NCBI GenBank assembly: GCA_020064725.1
Contig: JAGTWJ010000010.1
Coordinates: forward strand, 1,550,001-1,614,000
DNA length: 64,000 nucleotides
Reading direction: 5' to 3'
DNA from: Drechslerella dactyloides
Lineage: Eukaryota > Ascomycota > Orbiliomycetes > Orbiliales > Orbiliaceae
Shown: piece after piece, positions 1 to 11,232 of the stretch
Layout: every line of letters starts with the position of its first letter
Position numbering within the stretch: position 1 is the stretch's first letter
Notes under the pieces: model-generated
Seen by the model: the letters and a program-made list of their open reading frames with translations, nothing else
Databases searched by the model: none
Told to the model about the DNA's origin: nothing
Position numbers and translations under genes: made by a program

Positions 1-42
1 GAGTAGAGTAAGGTAGAGTAGAGTAAGGGAAGGAGGACTAAC

Positions 43-440
43 CCAAAGTTGAAGGTCGCGACAACCCACCCGCGCTCGAGAAGCACCCCCACAACCGCGA
101 GCACCACCGGATCATCCCAATTCCCGCCCAACCCAGCATACGGATGCGCCACCACCGCCGCCTTCCGCTGGGCACGGCCGTAATTCGCTGGAAACTCGGC
201 CGGATGGTACACCCGTGCCTCCACGTTCCCCGCGCCAGTCGGTATCATGAGCGTCAGCACAGGCGACAGTCGTTTGCCGCCCCTTGAGGGCGATGCCGAC
301 TGTGACGACGATGGTGCGGAAGGTGCCGTGCTGGTGCTGGTGCTGGTGTTGTTGCTGCTGCTGGCGTCCCGGTGGTGGGATTTATGCCGGTGACTGTGAA
401 TCCGGGCGTGAAACGCCGCAATCTTCCCGCGAAGCGTCAT
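43..440 (-). CDS. Alpha/beta-hydrolase superfamily protein, 5' exon only (gene runs off the left edge)
   Basis: First exon of a minus-strand gene starting at ATG 440-438, with about 132 codons before a GTTAGT donor at 42-37. The N-terminus is basic, then Ser/Thr-rich (roughly residues 24-52). The conserved part then starts with a strand rich in hydrophobic residues, followed by HPYAGLGGNWDDPVV and a strand leading to VVATFNFG. In soluble alpha/beta hydrolases of the COG2945 type, HPY.P.GG..DDPVV followed by ..G..VATFNFRG precedes the nucleophile elbow. The nucleophile Ser and the rest of the catalytic triad would lie in exons outside the window, so activity cannot be judged. The open frame closes exactly at the splice donor (398 nt, phase 2). 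Family assignment is by remembered motif, and the substrate is unknown. Confidence 0.75.
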
Positions 441-2994
441 CTCGTCCTTAACTGTCTGGGTATATATATGTGTGTATAGATCGTATGTATGTAGTCGCCG
501 AGTGCCCTACTTTGGTAGTCGTAGTCTCGTCGCTGTCGAGCGGTAAAGAATGATAGCAAGGAAGTATGTCATGTGAAAGTGTGATGGACGCAGCAGCGGC
601 GGAAGTGGGGCGGGGGCACGAGCTTATAAAGGTGGAAGTACTGAACAAGTAGACGTGAGGTTGTTTCGCCAGTTTCGAGCGAATACGTAGTAAACTCGGA
701 GGTAGTCCCTCAAATTCGCTAAGAACAGAACGTGCCTTCCACGATCCGGTGATACAATTCCACCCACCCGTTCACTCACTTCCTGACCCACTTATGCAGC
801 TTACGTACACACTCAGGGACAAAAACGTTATGCCGTATAATAAGTTCGACATACCAGCGGTTTCATCCCGGCGAATAGAAGATGTATTCCTGCCCGTTCA
901 GGAACGAACACGCACACTCTGACGACGCCCCACGAAACAAAACAAGCGTGCCGAGCAAAAATGTTATTATAAGCATATCTGTTATGCGGCGGATGGGGTG
1001 TCAGGGGTGCCCAGCCGGGTAGTTAGCCGGGTATATACCTGATGCCTATTGACTAAGTAGATGCGCGGAGAAACTTGAGGAGGGTGTGTCGGCTTCGTAT
1101 ACGGGTGCCTTGTTTACCCCGATACGAGATTAGCCGAGGCGGACATTCGATCGAGGTACAAAGTATGCGTCCAACGCACTTGCTGCGGAATACCACGTCG
1201 TGTTTGTCCGATACGGCGACGCGAATCTCGGTCGACCCCATACAGCTCTAAATTCCGTAGCATCATATACTTCAAACTGACAAGAGAACTTTCTTTCGAA
1301 GCTTTGACAATATAATAGCTTCTGAGCACGCATTTGCGAATTTCAGAACAATCGTATAGAAGTGTCCATGGCAATTAATCGATCGATATTCACTTTACTC
1401 CGATAGAGCTGTTTTAGAGGGAACCATACGCTATGTAGCGCTGCCTATTGGCAATGGGCCTTGTTGACGGGAGTCCAGTGCATGCGCAGGTGCATGTAAC
1501 ACCAATAAAGCGATATAAAGGTCGCTTCAGGCGTTCAACTTCATCGAAAGAGATCGGAAAGGCTCGAGTTTGGCCGGAATTCAACCAAATTTGAGAAAAG
1601 TATCCTAAACGGTCAGTAATACCTCAGATGGGGCGTAAAATCCTCCTGAACGGGCGATAGATATCTCATTTGGATAATAAGTATCCTGAATGGGAACGGA
1701 TATCCAAATCAAACAGTTAAATCACCTGAACGGGCGAGAGATACCTCGAACGGGAATTAACACTCCTGATCGGGATCATTTGATTCAACTCGGGCTGGAA
1801 ATCTACCAGATTAGGAAGATTTACAACTTCAAATATAAATTTTCCATGCGACAAATTTCACCCAGAAGAGCAGAATCTTCCCGAGTTGGCGGATGTACTC
1901 GTATACGCGTGCACAGGTTGCTGATACCAAATGGGAGGCCTCTTGGTGTTTATTAGGGGTTGTAGAGCCTATTTGCACATGATCATATGAGGTAACACAA
2001 CCGTGAAAGTACAGACGCAGTCATTATCAGTCCTGAATAATACCATGCTGATCTAGTTCAATCTCACTCGAGTTGATGGCCACGACTGAGTCCTGGTTCA
2101 TTTGTCGAAATTCCACACCGTGACTGCCGGAGTTATGATCATTACTATGGCACCTGTCTTCGAATATATGGTCGATATCGCGCGGTCATGCATTCATGCG
2201 CCTCGCGCTCGGAGCTACGGCACGCAACTGGCTCCATTCCACGTCCACGCTGTCCATTGTATATCAATTCCTGCACGGCCGCTAGCATGACCTTCAACTG
2301 TGTATATCGCGCGAGCTCTGGAATCGTATCCAGAACTCAATGCGAGGCGCCCAACGACGGCCTTCCGGCGACCGACTCAATATCGAATGTAGGCGCATTG
2401 TGCACTCGTCCGGGTCTTCGATCGCCGCGACTCCATTAATCCGGCTGTTTCGGCCTGTTAAAGATCGTGAGGCGCTTCTTTTGGGCGTTTCGACGCTCGT
2501 CTCGTATCGTGATGCTTCGCGGAGGAGGGCAATACGAGGGCGCTGAAGGAACGTCTGCAGAAATGCAACGGCTGACGTAATCCGTTCCTGCATTTTGTGT
2601 TGCCCGCCGTTCTTTCGGCAGCCGAGCGGCCAACAACGAGAATTTCCTCATGTAGGCTCTTGGGGCCTCCACACGACGTTCCTTCGCGACTTTTTCCTCG
2701 CGGCCCACCCGCCGGATAATATTTAAGCCTGCTGATTCCTCCACCGTCGCTTTCTCCCCGCCGACCAATTGGCTGCCGTCCTTGTGCTGGGTTCAATACG
2801 ATCGCTAACCGGAGGGTGTCATCAACTGTTCTAACGGTCTCCTTCTTTGGTTTTCTGTCTGCTTCTGCTCTACACGTCGGGAAAACTCTGTCCGCGACGT
2901 CGATGGTGGCCAGCTTTGAGCTATAACTACCCTCTGCACCCTCGTCGCCGTCGATTGCACGCGACGAATCCTTCTCTCTCCTCTAATCATCACA
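441..2994. other. Intergenic region between two divergent genes, 2.55 kb
   Basis: No convincing coding region. Several short overlapping open frames (for example near 1053-1374 and 2294-2796) overlap on both strands with no family signal. The stretch holds a decayed 20-bp periodic array (listed separately) and, at its right end, a pyrimidine-rich leader just before ERG9. Confidence 0.6.
1605..1825. repeat. Degenerate tandem array with a 20-bp period
   Basis: Units resemble CCTGAACGGG followed by about ten A/T-rich bases. The GG(G) core recurs at 1632, 1652, 1672, 1692, (1712 lost), 1732, 1752, 1772 and 1792, exactly 20 bp apart, with weaker units on both sides (about 1605 and 1812). The best-matching units start at 1645, 1685, 1725 and 1765. 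Since 20 is not a multiple of three, the periodicity is not a protein repeat, although an 88-codon open frame (1690-1956) crosses it. Confidence 0.75.
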
Positions 2995-4616
2995 ATGGCG
3001 AAGCTCGGCACGATATGGCACTACGCCACCCACCCGTACCAGCTGCGGGCCATGCTGCACTGGAAGTACCTTCGGGACCCGCTGCATTTCCGGGTACGCC
3101 CTTTCTAGGTTCTGCTTTCGTGAACATCAACTGACGAGTCATCTTTGCAGAACCCGGACAAGGAGTCCGCTGAGCTGAAAAAATGCTACGAGTTCCTCGA
3201 GTTGACCAGCCGCAGCTTCGCGTCCGTCATCCTCGAGCTGCAGCCGGAGATGCGGACCCCCGTCGCCCTCTTCTACCTCGTCCTGCGTACGCCCCCTGCC
3301 ATCTAACACAATCGATGAATCCAGCTAACGGCCTACAGGCGGCCTGGACACGATCGAGGACGACATGACGATCCCGAACGACGTCAAGATCCCCATCCTG
3401 CAAGACTTCCACAAGATCCTCGAAACCCCAGGCTGGACCTTCGACGGCAACGCCCCCACAGAGAAGGACCGCCAGCTGCTCGTCGAATTCGACGTCGTGA
3501 TCACCGAATTCGCGAAACTAAAGGACGTCTACAAGGACGTCATCCGCGACATCGCCAAACGCATGGGCGAGGGCATGGCCGAAACCTGCCGCGGGCCGGC
3601 AGAAAACCTCGACGGCCTCCCCACCATCAAGGACTACGACCGCTACTGCTTCTATGTCGCGGGCCTCGTCGGCGAGGGCCTCACCCGCCTCTTCGTCCCC
3701 GCCGGCGTCGCGAACCCGGGCCTCCTCAAGCGCCCGCAGCTCTACATCTCCATGGGCCTGTTCCTGCAAAAGGTCAACATCATCCGCGACTTCCGCGAGG
3801 ACCTCGTCGACAAGCGCAGCTTCTACCCGCGCGAGATCTGGGGCAAGTACGTCGAAAAGTACCCGGACCTCGGCCTGCCGGAGAACGAAGAAGTCGCGCT
3901 GGAATGCCAGTCCGAGATGGTCCTGAACGCACTCGACCACGGCGACGACTGCCTGTACTACCTCGCGGGACTCAAAGACCAATCCGTGTACAACTTCTGC
4001 GCGATCCCACAGGTGATGGCCATCGCCACGCTCGCGCTCGTCTTCCGCAACCCGGACATGTACCAGCGCAACGTCAAGATCCCCAAGGGCGAGGCCTGCG
4101 AGCTCATGATGGACGTTGGCAACCTGCGCACCACCTGCGAGATTTTCAAAAAATACATCAAAATCATCCGCAGCAAGAACACGCCCAAGGACCGCAACTT
4201 TCTCGAAGTCTCCGTCAAATGTGCTAAGGTTTGTCATCCTCGTCACCCTCATCGCTCCCCTTTCCTGCCGGAAAATCACTAATAGATCATAGATTGAGCA
4301 ATTCATCGAGGGCATCTACCCGGCGAAGCCAAAGTCGGTCCTCCCCAGCGGCTGGACCGGCGCCCTCGTCTTCTTCGTCTTCATGAGCTTCATGCTCGTC
4401 AACTTTGCCGTACGCCCAATCCACCCCTCCGCACAACATATACCATACTAACCGTCACAGTTCCTCACCGCGTACGTCGTCGGCATGAAGGTCAACATGT
4501 CGCCGGACGTCTGGCAAACCTGGCAATTCTTCATCATGCCAAACGAGACGACGACGACGACAACCGCCGCTGCACCGCCACTGCTGACAAATACACCCGG
4601 CCACGGCGAGCTGTGA
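2995..4616 (+). CDS. ERG9: Squalene synthase (farnesyl-diphosphate farnesyltransferase)
   Basis: Condenses two farnesyl diphosphates to presqualene diphosphate and reduces this with NADPH to squalene, the first committed step of ergosterol synthesis, at the ER membrane. Five exons: 2995-3093, 3151-3286, 3339-4228, 4293-4409, 4461-4616, joined in phase, giving 465 aa, the usual fungal length. The N-terminus reads LGTIWHYATHPYQLRAML as in ERG9. The two Asp-rich Mg-diphosphate motifs are visible: LDTIEDD near residues 81-87 and RDFRED near 228-233, followed by KRSFYPREIW. A hydrophobic membrane anchor (ALVFFVFMSFMLVNF) is encoded by exon 4, and a Thr-rich tail follows. The start has the context CACAATGG. 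A long antisense frame over exon 3 is a by-product of C-ending codons. Confident call. Confidence 0.97.
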
Positions 4617-6128
4617 GCCCATCACCTTCTCGGCACGTGTGAACGAACAACAGCACAAGATAGCGGTAGTTGCGATACGATGCGATGCAATACACGAATT
4701 TAAGAGCGATATACATACATACATACTATATTACATACTTACGATCGATACTAATGTATGCACAATGAATTGGGTGGGTCGGTGGGTACTACGGACGGTA
4801 AGGAGCGGGTCGGCGACGGTAATGTATATTCTTTTTAATCAATCCATACATTTTTTTTTATGAAAAAATTACCAGGCTACGGGGCTACATTGTCCATCGC
4901 GCGAACGCGGCCAGTCGGTTGGCGCGGGTAGATAGTTTACTAATACTACACTTACAATCTTTCTGACTGATCTCAAAGGCATCTGGCTTGCGAGACAATT
5001 CCTACTCCCGTGATTGTGAATTGGATGTGAAGGCGTGCTGTTGTGAGTGTGGGATACAAGCTCGGATGTCAAATTACAACCTTCTCCGGCGGTTATAATA
5101 GCCGCTACGATGGAGCCATTGTTGTGCCGAAGATGAGCTGATAGAAATATATATGGTGCATTGCACCTGCCGTCCGTTTGATATCGTTGGAACTCTGGAC
5201 CTGGCGGTTGCTCTCAAGGCGACTGCTAGAAGGATTGTGCGATTTGTTGTGGTGTACTGTCGTGAGGGTTCTGGGGGGGCTACATTTATATACATATACG
5301 TACGTGGATGTATTAACGTATATTTTATCTGATATTATTCTTGAGAAATATAGAGCGCATTGATATTATAATCTCTACTTCTGCCGATCGATGACAATGG
5401 GAGAATTGTAAGAAAATAAATTTGATTGACAAGCCTGTGAATGGTATTTCAGAGTTTGTGTTAATGGGTGGCTTGTGTGCGACGTGAAAGAAAAATGTAA
5501 GAGGACGAGCTGCGGCTTCAGCCAGCTATATGTAGTCGAGTGAATATGTGAGGAAGAGAGCGATGGAAAAAGCATGTAGAATGAGTCGTATGGTACATCG
5601 GGTATCATCAGCACCTGGCTGTCAATTTCAACAGAAAGCAGACATCGAGGAATAATCATAATGATACAGGGAAAAAAACCGCCATAAACGCCATTCGTCA
5701 GTCATCGTGCGTCAACCATATCATATCGTACCGTCTCATGTAAGTGTAAAGCAACCGAATTCAATACCGTAACACCGTAAGGAAACCGACTGAACAAAGG
5801 GAAAAAGTAGAGTGAGTGAGATGTGTAAAGGAACAAGCGTGCAGACTCCGAACTCAAACTCCCGCCATATGTAAAACCTACCGCTATCATAGAAGAAAAA
5901 AAAAAAAAAGGCAATGCATGCATAATCGAGCAACAGGAAACGGACAGTATTATAGAACCTCGACAAAGGAGAAACGCACGTGTGGGAAAGTAACGACACT
6001 CGAAAGAACAGGCTGCTGTGTAACGTAGCGTAACGTAGCTGACCAAACATGCACTCTCGCTTCACAGTTCCACCTGTGTAACATACGCTTGGCGCAAACG
6101 TCAACCTTCACCATGCATAATAAACTCG
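4617..6128. other. Intergenic, convergent 3' ends of ERG9 and the next gene
   Basis: A/T-rich with simple repeats (TACA near 4709, poly-A near 5890). Open frames of up to about 120 codons overlap on both strands and show no family signal. One end of a micro-MITE lies at 4978-4998. Confidence 0.6.
4978..4998 (-). mobile_element. Micro-MITE end (single terminal repeat)
   Basis: GGCATCTGGCTTGCGAGACAA matches 20 of 21 bases of the right end of the complete element at 63362-63458 (GGCGTCTGGCTTGCGAGACAA). I found no clear left end or target duplication, so this copy is decayed or truncated. Confidence 0.6.
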
Positions 6129-7175
6129 TCACGAAACGTTCGAAACGACGTCTGCGGCCCGCCGCTCGACAACCTCGTACTCCCGGTCAACAGGCACAAG
6201 CTGCACATCTCGGTGCCGCTCGTCCCGCAGCCTGCTGTACTCGCGCGTATCCCGTCGACGCCGGTCCGCATCCCGTCGATCCATCCACTCCCAAAACTTC
6301 TCCTTCGCGCCGTCCACGGCGGTCAGCAGGCGGCCCGTGCGGCTTGTTCGTGGCGTGATAGTTGGGACGGGACGGCCGGCCATCGCTGCTGAGGATAGCT
6401 TTTTCTGGGTACGTTTCTGCTCGCGTCTGTAGGCTCGCAGGCGCTTTTTCGACTTTCGCTTGATGTATTTCTCTGCGGACTTGCGGCGGCGGATTGCGTC
6501 CTTTTCGGCGCGGGTGAGGGGGCGGCTGGACGGGTCTGGTGGGGCGAGCTGCTCGGCTGTGATGGTGCAGGTTGAGCGGAGGGGTGGTGGGTTCAGCGGG
6601 ACTGTCGAGGAGGAGGGCGTGCTGGCGTCCGAGCTCGACGACTTGCGGAGAATGCGCTTGGGCAGGTCGCGCATGCGGGTGAAGAGGCTTGCGATTGAGG
6701 ATTTGCGGGGTACCTCGCCGGCGGTGTGAGACTGTTTGCTAGGCGTGGTGGTACCGCTGAGACTGCTGCCGCTCGGTGTGAGCGGTTGCAACCCTCCAGA
6801 GACAGCCGCGAGGGTCGGCGAGGCGCCGGGACTGCTGCCGTTGGCGGTGACGTGCACATCCGACAGCGCGAAGGGAGAAGAGTCGTCGAAGGGACTCTCG
6901 AAGAAGACGTGCGATGTCTGCAGCGCGGGTGAGATCTGGCGGTCAAAGTCGACGTCGTCGCCGAGTGCCGTCGGTCCGAAGAGCGAAGAGGCGATGCTGA
7001 ACGCGCTCTGGCGCCGCGACGGCCGGCGGTCTCTGTCGTCCTTGCCTTTCATTGTGAGTGAGGGAACGTGGATGCAGGATTGGTATCTGGAGGATGGGTA
7101 TGCGTGTGGATGGTGGAGGAGCTGGCGGACGGCGGCGGCGTCGATGCCGTGGACGGCGATCGCGTGGTGTAGCAT
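6129..7175 (-). CDS. Hypothetical basic, Ser-rich protein
   Basis: Single open exon with no recognised domain, 348 aa from the ATG at 7175. An internal ATG at 7052 (MKGKDDRDRRPSRR) is a plausible alternative start. I prefer 7175 because the intervening 41 codons show the same C-ending bias. Central part: Ser/Pro/Thr-rich, with a cluster KSSIASLFTRMRDLPKRILRK. C-terminal third: long runs of Arg/Lys (RRRKSAEKYIKRKSKKRLRAYR, KFWEWMDRRDADRRRRDTREY), probably a charged helix and possible nuclear-localisation signals. No signal peptide or membrane segment. It is convergent with ERG9. The composition suggests a nuclear or nucleic-acid-associated role, but that is inference only. Confidence 0.7.
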   Translation of the reverse strand: MLHHAIAVHGIDAAAVRQLLHHPHAYPSSRYQSCIHVPSLTMKGKDDRDRRPSRRQSAFSIASSLFGPTALGDDVDFDRQISPALQTSHVFFESPFDDSSPFALSDVHVTANGSSPGASPTLAAVSGGLQPLTPSGSSLSGTTTPSKQSHTAGEVPRKSSIASLFTRMRDLPKRILRKSSSSDASTPSSSTVPLNPPPLRSTCTITAEQLAPPDPSSRPLTRAEKDAIRRRKSAEKYIKRKSKKRLRAYRREQKRTQKKLSSAAMAGRPVPTITPRTSRTGRLLTAVDGAKEKFWEWMDRRDADRRRRDTREYSRLRDERHRDVQLVPVDREYEVVERRAADVVSNVS

Positions 7176-8575
7176 GGTGATCTCGCGATTGTGGCAATTG
7201 AGGCGAGTGAGCGAGTGAGTGATGGCTGGCGGATGGCCTGTCGATGGGGGAGCGGTGAGAAGTTTAGAGAAGGATGACGATGGGAGGAGTGGAGGAGGAG
7301 TGGTGGTGTATAAAATTCGCAAATTCACGCTACACAAGCTGCGGCAACAGTCGTCCCCACACAAATCTCCACCCGATCATCTTCTACCATCCTCAAGAAA
7401 AGCATCCAAAGCATTCGCCGTACACTGCAGACATCAACTGCCATATCACAATTGTACAATGGGGCCGGCGACGTGGTGGTCGAGTAATCATGCAGCTGGC
7501 AACAGGTACCTCCCGCAATCCACTATATCCGTCCACTCCCCGGCCGCCAGGCAATGCAACCCCGCGCTCCATCCCGCCATCCTGCAGGCTCCACTGGCCT
7601 CGTAAACCAGATGCACGAAGGTCTCCACCAGTTCTGACAAGGTACACATATGCATACCTGGAAACATATGTACAGGAACCAGGTTTCCCCGCCACCCTTC
7701 GTTCCTGACTGACGTACCCCTACCAATCGGTACCGAGGACAACAGGCCGTCTGACTCCACGAGACGAGTCCACCTGGTATAGCTAAATAAGTATCAACTC
7801 TGCTGGCTGTCTGTCGGGTTTCCTGCCTATGACATGGCCTGCATGCGGTGTGCTATCCGCTGATTGGACCGTGAACGCACACGTAGTCGCCCCTTTATAC
7901 GACATACCTCTCCTAGTATCCCGCTGCACCATACCCACTACAAACCTTCAGAATATACCCATTCCATCATACGGACCGAGAAAGATAGAAGCAGGAGCTG
8001 CAATGTAAGCCGTAAAGTATGAGTGTATAGTGTAATGTACCAAGACATCGACGTCGACATCCCTCTAAAATACAACAAATCCAACGAGCGGCGAGTAGTA
8101 AGTATAATCCTCAAATCTCCAAAAACAAAAACCACCAACCAACCTGCAGCCAAAAGAACATAAAATATATCCCCCGCGTGAGCGAAAAAATATACCACCC
8201 ATCCTCCTCCCTCCGAAAAAAACAAAGATCGGTAACGCAGTGTAGCAAAACATAAAGAAAAGGGACCCGCCGGGGTGTGTGTAACAATCAAATGCATGCA
8301 TGATATGCGAAATAGAATATAACGTAAATTTAAACGAAGGTAACGCCTCGCGCCAGCCGTCTCCCGCAGCGCCGAACGCCCGCCTGATACACACGCACGT
8401 ATCCGTATTTTCCAACGCCGATTAACCGTACCGTACCATCGCACTGATCGATCCGAATATACTCTCTCTGTCTCTCTCTTTTTTTCTCTTTTTTTCTTAA
8501 GTTTTCTTTTTCACGTCAGTCACTATCCAAACTGGCATTGTGGATGGCGGACGACACTGTAGATAATAGTGAGCT
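7176..8575. other. Intergenic between two minus-strand genes
   Basis: Nothing coding that I can support. It contains the promoter side of the basic hypothetical gene (left), a possible micro-MITE at 7589-7630, and a long pyrimidine tract at about 8461-8515 just beyond the 3' end of the BRCT gene. Confidence 0.55.
7589..7630 (+). mobile_element. Possible decayed micro-MITE
   Basis: CTCGTAAACCAGA (left-end motif of the family) sits between CTCCACTG (7589-7596) and CTCCACCA (7623-7630), a 6-of-8 match that could be a degraded 8-bp target duplication. Inserted sequence would be 7597-7622. This is the weakest member of the set. Confidence 0.35.
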
Positions 8576-11232
8576 CTACGCAAAGTTCAATCGCTTGCGG
8601 GCACTCGCGCCGACGAATGACGAGCCGTGCTCGTCGGTCGCCTTGCGTGGCGTCGCATGCTTGTTCGGCCGGGGCACCATCACATTACTCCTCTATCCGG
8701 CAGTTAGCTCCTCGGTTCTTTTTGTATTTCTCGAGCACATGGAGTGTATGACGTACCTGCTTCTTCAGCCCGTACGTGCTGTTGTCGTCAACGACATACT
8801 CGCCAACCGGCATCTTGATCCCCTGCTTCATACATCTATCCACATCATTAGCACTGAACTGTGTAATACGTTTCGGGAGAGGCAGACGTACTCCTTCACC
8901 CAGCTGACGCCGACGCACGGCACCTTGGCCCTCTTCGCCTTCGATACCGTGCCTGAACACCCATCCTTGAACACCACAACGTTCACACCGGCAACGTTGA
9001 CAACCTCACCCCTCGCCGACACCGTTGTCCGCCACCGCCGGACAACCTTCGCGCCCAGCCGCTGCAGGTCCTGCGCGAAGCTCGCGGAGGCGTCCGCGCC
9101 ATCGGACGTGCGAACGTCCAGGAACGCCGTCACATCCGCCAGCGGACCTGCCGCATCGTCTTCCTCTTCTTCGACTTCCTCCGCTGTCGACAGCGTCGTG
9201 AAATCCATCTCATCGTCGTCTTCTTCGTCGCTCTCGTCGTCGAAGCCCTTCAACGGCACGATTACGGTCCGCTTGTGCACGAGCTGCGTGCCGATGCCAA
9301 CGCCGACGGAGCCGTCGTTCATCGTGTCGAGGAAGAAATTGCCCGCCGGCGACCCGGCCAGTGATGCGGCACCGGATACCCGGCGGAGGTCCTTCTCGTA
9401 CTCGCGCTTCAACGGGGAAGACTTGCTGCTAATCCGCGCGGTGAACGGGCCGATGCTGACGGTCCGGTCCGGCGAGGAGAGGAACAGGCCGCTTTCCCGC
9501 CGCGTGCCAAGCGTCTTGGGCGGGCTGTTGCCGAAGACTTCCTGTGTCGTCATCGAGTCTTTATGTTTAGTCTTATCTTTGCTCTTTCCCATGTCCTTGG
9601 TGCTGTCGGACGGGCGCGCCTCCGGGTCGACGTAGATGTCAAAGTCGGACTTGAACCGGACGCGGCCGGGGCTCCGCTGCGGGCTGGTGAAGTTGAGCTT
9701 GCGGTTCGTGGGCGTGCCGCTGCAGCTGAAGCTGACGGTGCCCGACGATGTCTCCGTGGTGTCGGCGAACGGGTCGATGTGTGATGCCAGCCGCATCTTG
9801 GATAGCGATGATACGAGCTCCGCGGGTTCTTCGTCGGCCTCGTCGCGCTGCGGAGACGGTTCGAAGACCGGCCGCCGCTTCGGCTTCATTGATAGTGGTG
9901 TGCGCGGGTCTACCAGTTTAGTCACCGGCGACCGGTCTCGTACGTCTGCGATCGTGACTTCGGATTTCAGCGGCGACAGGCCCAGTGGGCGCTTCGGCGC
10001 TTCCTTCAGCGGCGACACCCGCGGCGGGGTGGATTTCGCCATCGACGACCGCGTCGGCTGCGCGAAGCTGAAGTCCGGCCGGCGGGCAGGCGTCGCGAGA
10101 ACGCTAGCCTTAGGGGCAAAACCCTCGGCGTCAACGTTCTTACCAACACCAGCTGCGAGAACAGGTCTCTTCGGCGGGCAGCTCATCGCTATTCCTCTCG
10201 ACGGCTTGTTCACATTCGCGATGCCAGCTGCAGCTGCAGCAAACAGCAAGCTTCCACCGGGCGCCGCCGGCCGACGAGCGGGCGTCGCGAAGCCCGCGAG
10301 AGGGGCAGCCTCGCTCTTCGGATTCGGTGCCAGTGTCGACCCGAACGCCCATCCCTTGCTAAGAGAGGTCGTCGCCGGGCAGACGAACGAGTCTGCGGAC
10401 GCAAAGATATCCTTGCCCAGCGGCGTGATGCACCGTTTGGCCGCCGGCGTGGATATCGGCGCGCGGGGCGGGCTGACGTTCTTGAAGAGGGCGGCCGACG
10501 GGCGGAGCGCTGGCGTGACGTCCTTGAGCGGCTTTGGCGGACGTCTAGCGGGAGTCTCCAGCGGCGCCTGAGGACGGTAGACTGGTATGGAGCTCGCGGA
10601 TGGCGTAGCGGGAGTAACTGTGGTTGTAGTGGAAGTCGGCATCGCGAGCTGCGATTTCTTGCTGGAGGACGGTTGTGCTAGTTTCCGTTTGTGCTTGTCA
10701 GGACTGGCCTGGGCGATGCGGACGAGCTTGCGACGGTCGCGCGGGGTCTCGAGCTCCTCCTCCGTGGCCAACTTGCGCTTAAGACCGTTGCCGGTGGGGA
10801 GTGCAGGAGTGCGCGGGGTGCGAGGCTGCAATTGGCCAACGGTCGCGCTTTTCTTGGGCGTTGGTGTGGCGAGGAGATGTTGTCGCGGTTTTGAGGACTT
10901 GGGCGTCGGGATGATCGTGGCGGCGACGAGCTCGTCTTCGGAGGGGAGGTCGTTTTCTTTGTCGTATTGCGGTGTCTCGACGGCGAAGCGGACGGCCTTC
11001 TTGCCGGTCTTTGACGCGGTGAGCGGTGTCCTGCAGTTGTTGTTGTTGTTAGCGTTCATCCAGTTACATCAATTGCATCTACAGATTATCGGACGTACTT
11101 GTCTAGAGAGAGGGCATTGGCCTTTGCGAACGGGAGCGGCGTGGACGGGAGGAGCTTTGCTGGAGTGTGTTTGCGGCCTGCGCGCGATGCGGGCTTCCTG
11201 GCTGATCGACGGAGGGCGGGCGTGGCGTCCAT
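8576..11232 (-). CDS. BRCT-domain, Ser/Thr-Pro-rich nuclear protein
   Basis: Four exons on the minus strand: 11232-11099, 11030-8892, 8835-8757, 8692-8576, joined in phase, 822 aa. The first 600 residues are basic and low-complexity with many (S/T)P sites, including repeated TPARRP and TPLT motifs, KENDLPSEDE near residue 75 and an SSPLKREYEKDLRR block. Such content suggests CDK phosphorylation of a nuclear protein. An acidic stretch (DDESDEEDDDEMD) precedes one C-terminal BRCT fold: VTAFLDVRTSDGADASASF, ...VVFKDG..., CVGVSWVKEC, PVGEYVVD. The BRCT tail (conserved W, then C) is split by introns 8836-8891 and 8693-8756, which confirms the exon joins. BRCT domains bind phosphopeptides in DNA-damage and cell-cycle proteins. 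The domain most resembles the microcephalin-type BRCT found in fungi. Exact orthologue unknown. Confidence 0.85.

Noticed and set aside
3518..4315. 265-codon minus-strand open frame over ERG9
   Set aside because: Lies antisense to the conserved squalene synthase exon. Long antisense frames arise from its C-ending codons. No domain.
9636..10571. 311-codon plus-strand frame inside the BRCT gene
   Set aside because: Antisense to a multi-exon gene whose splice joins rebuild a BRCT domain. The frame itself is low-complexity.
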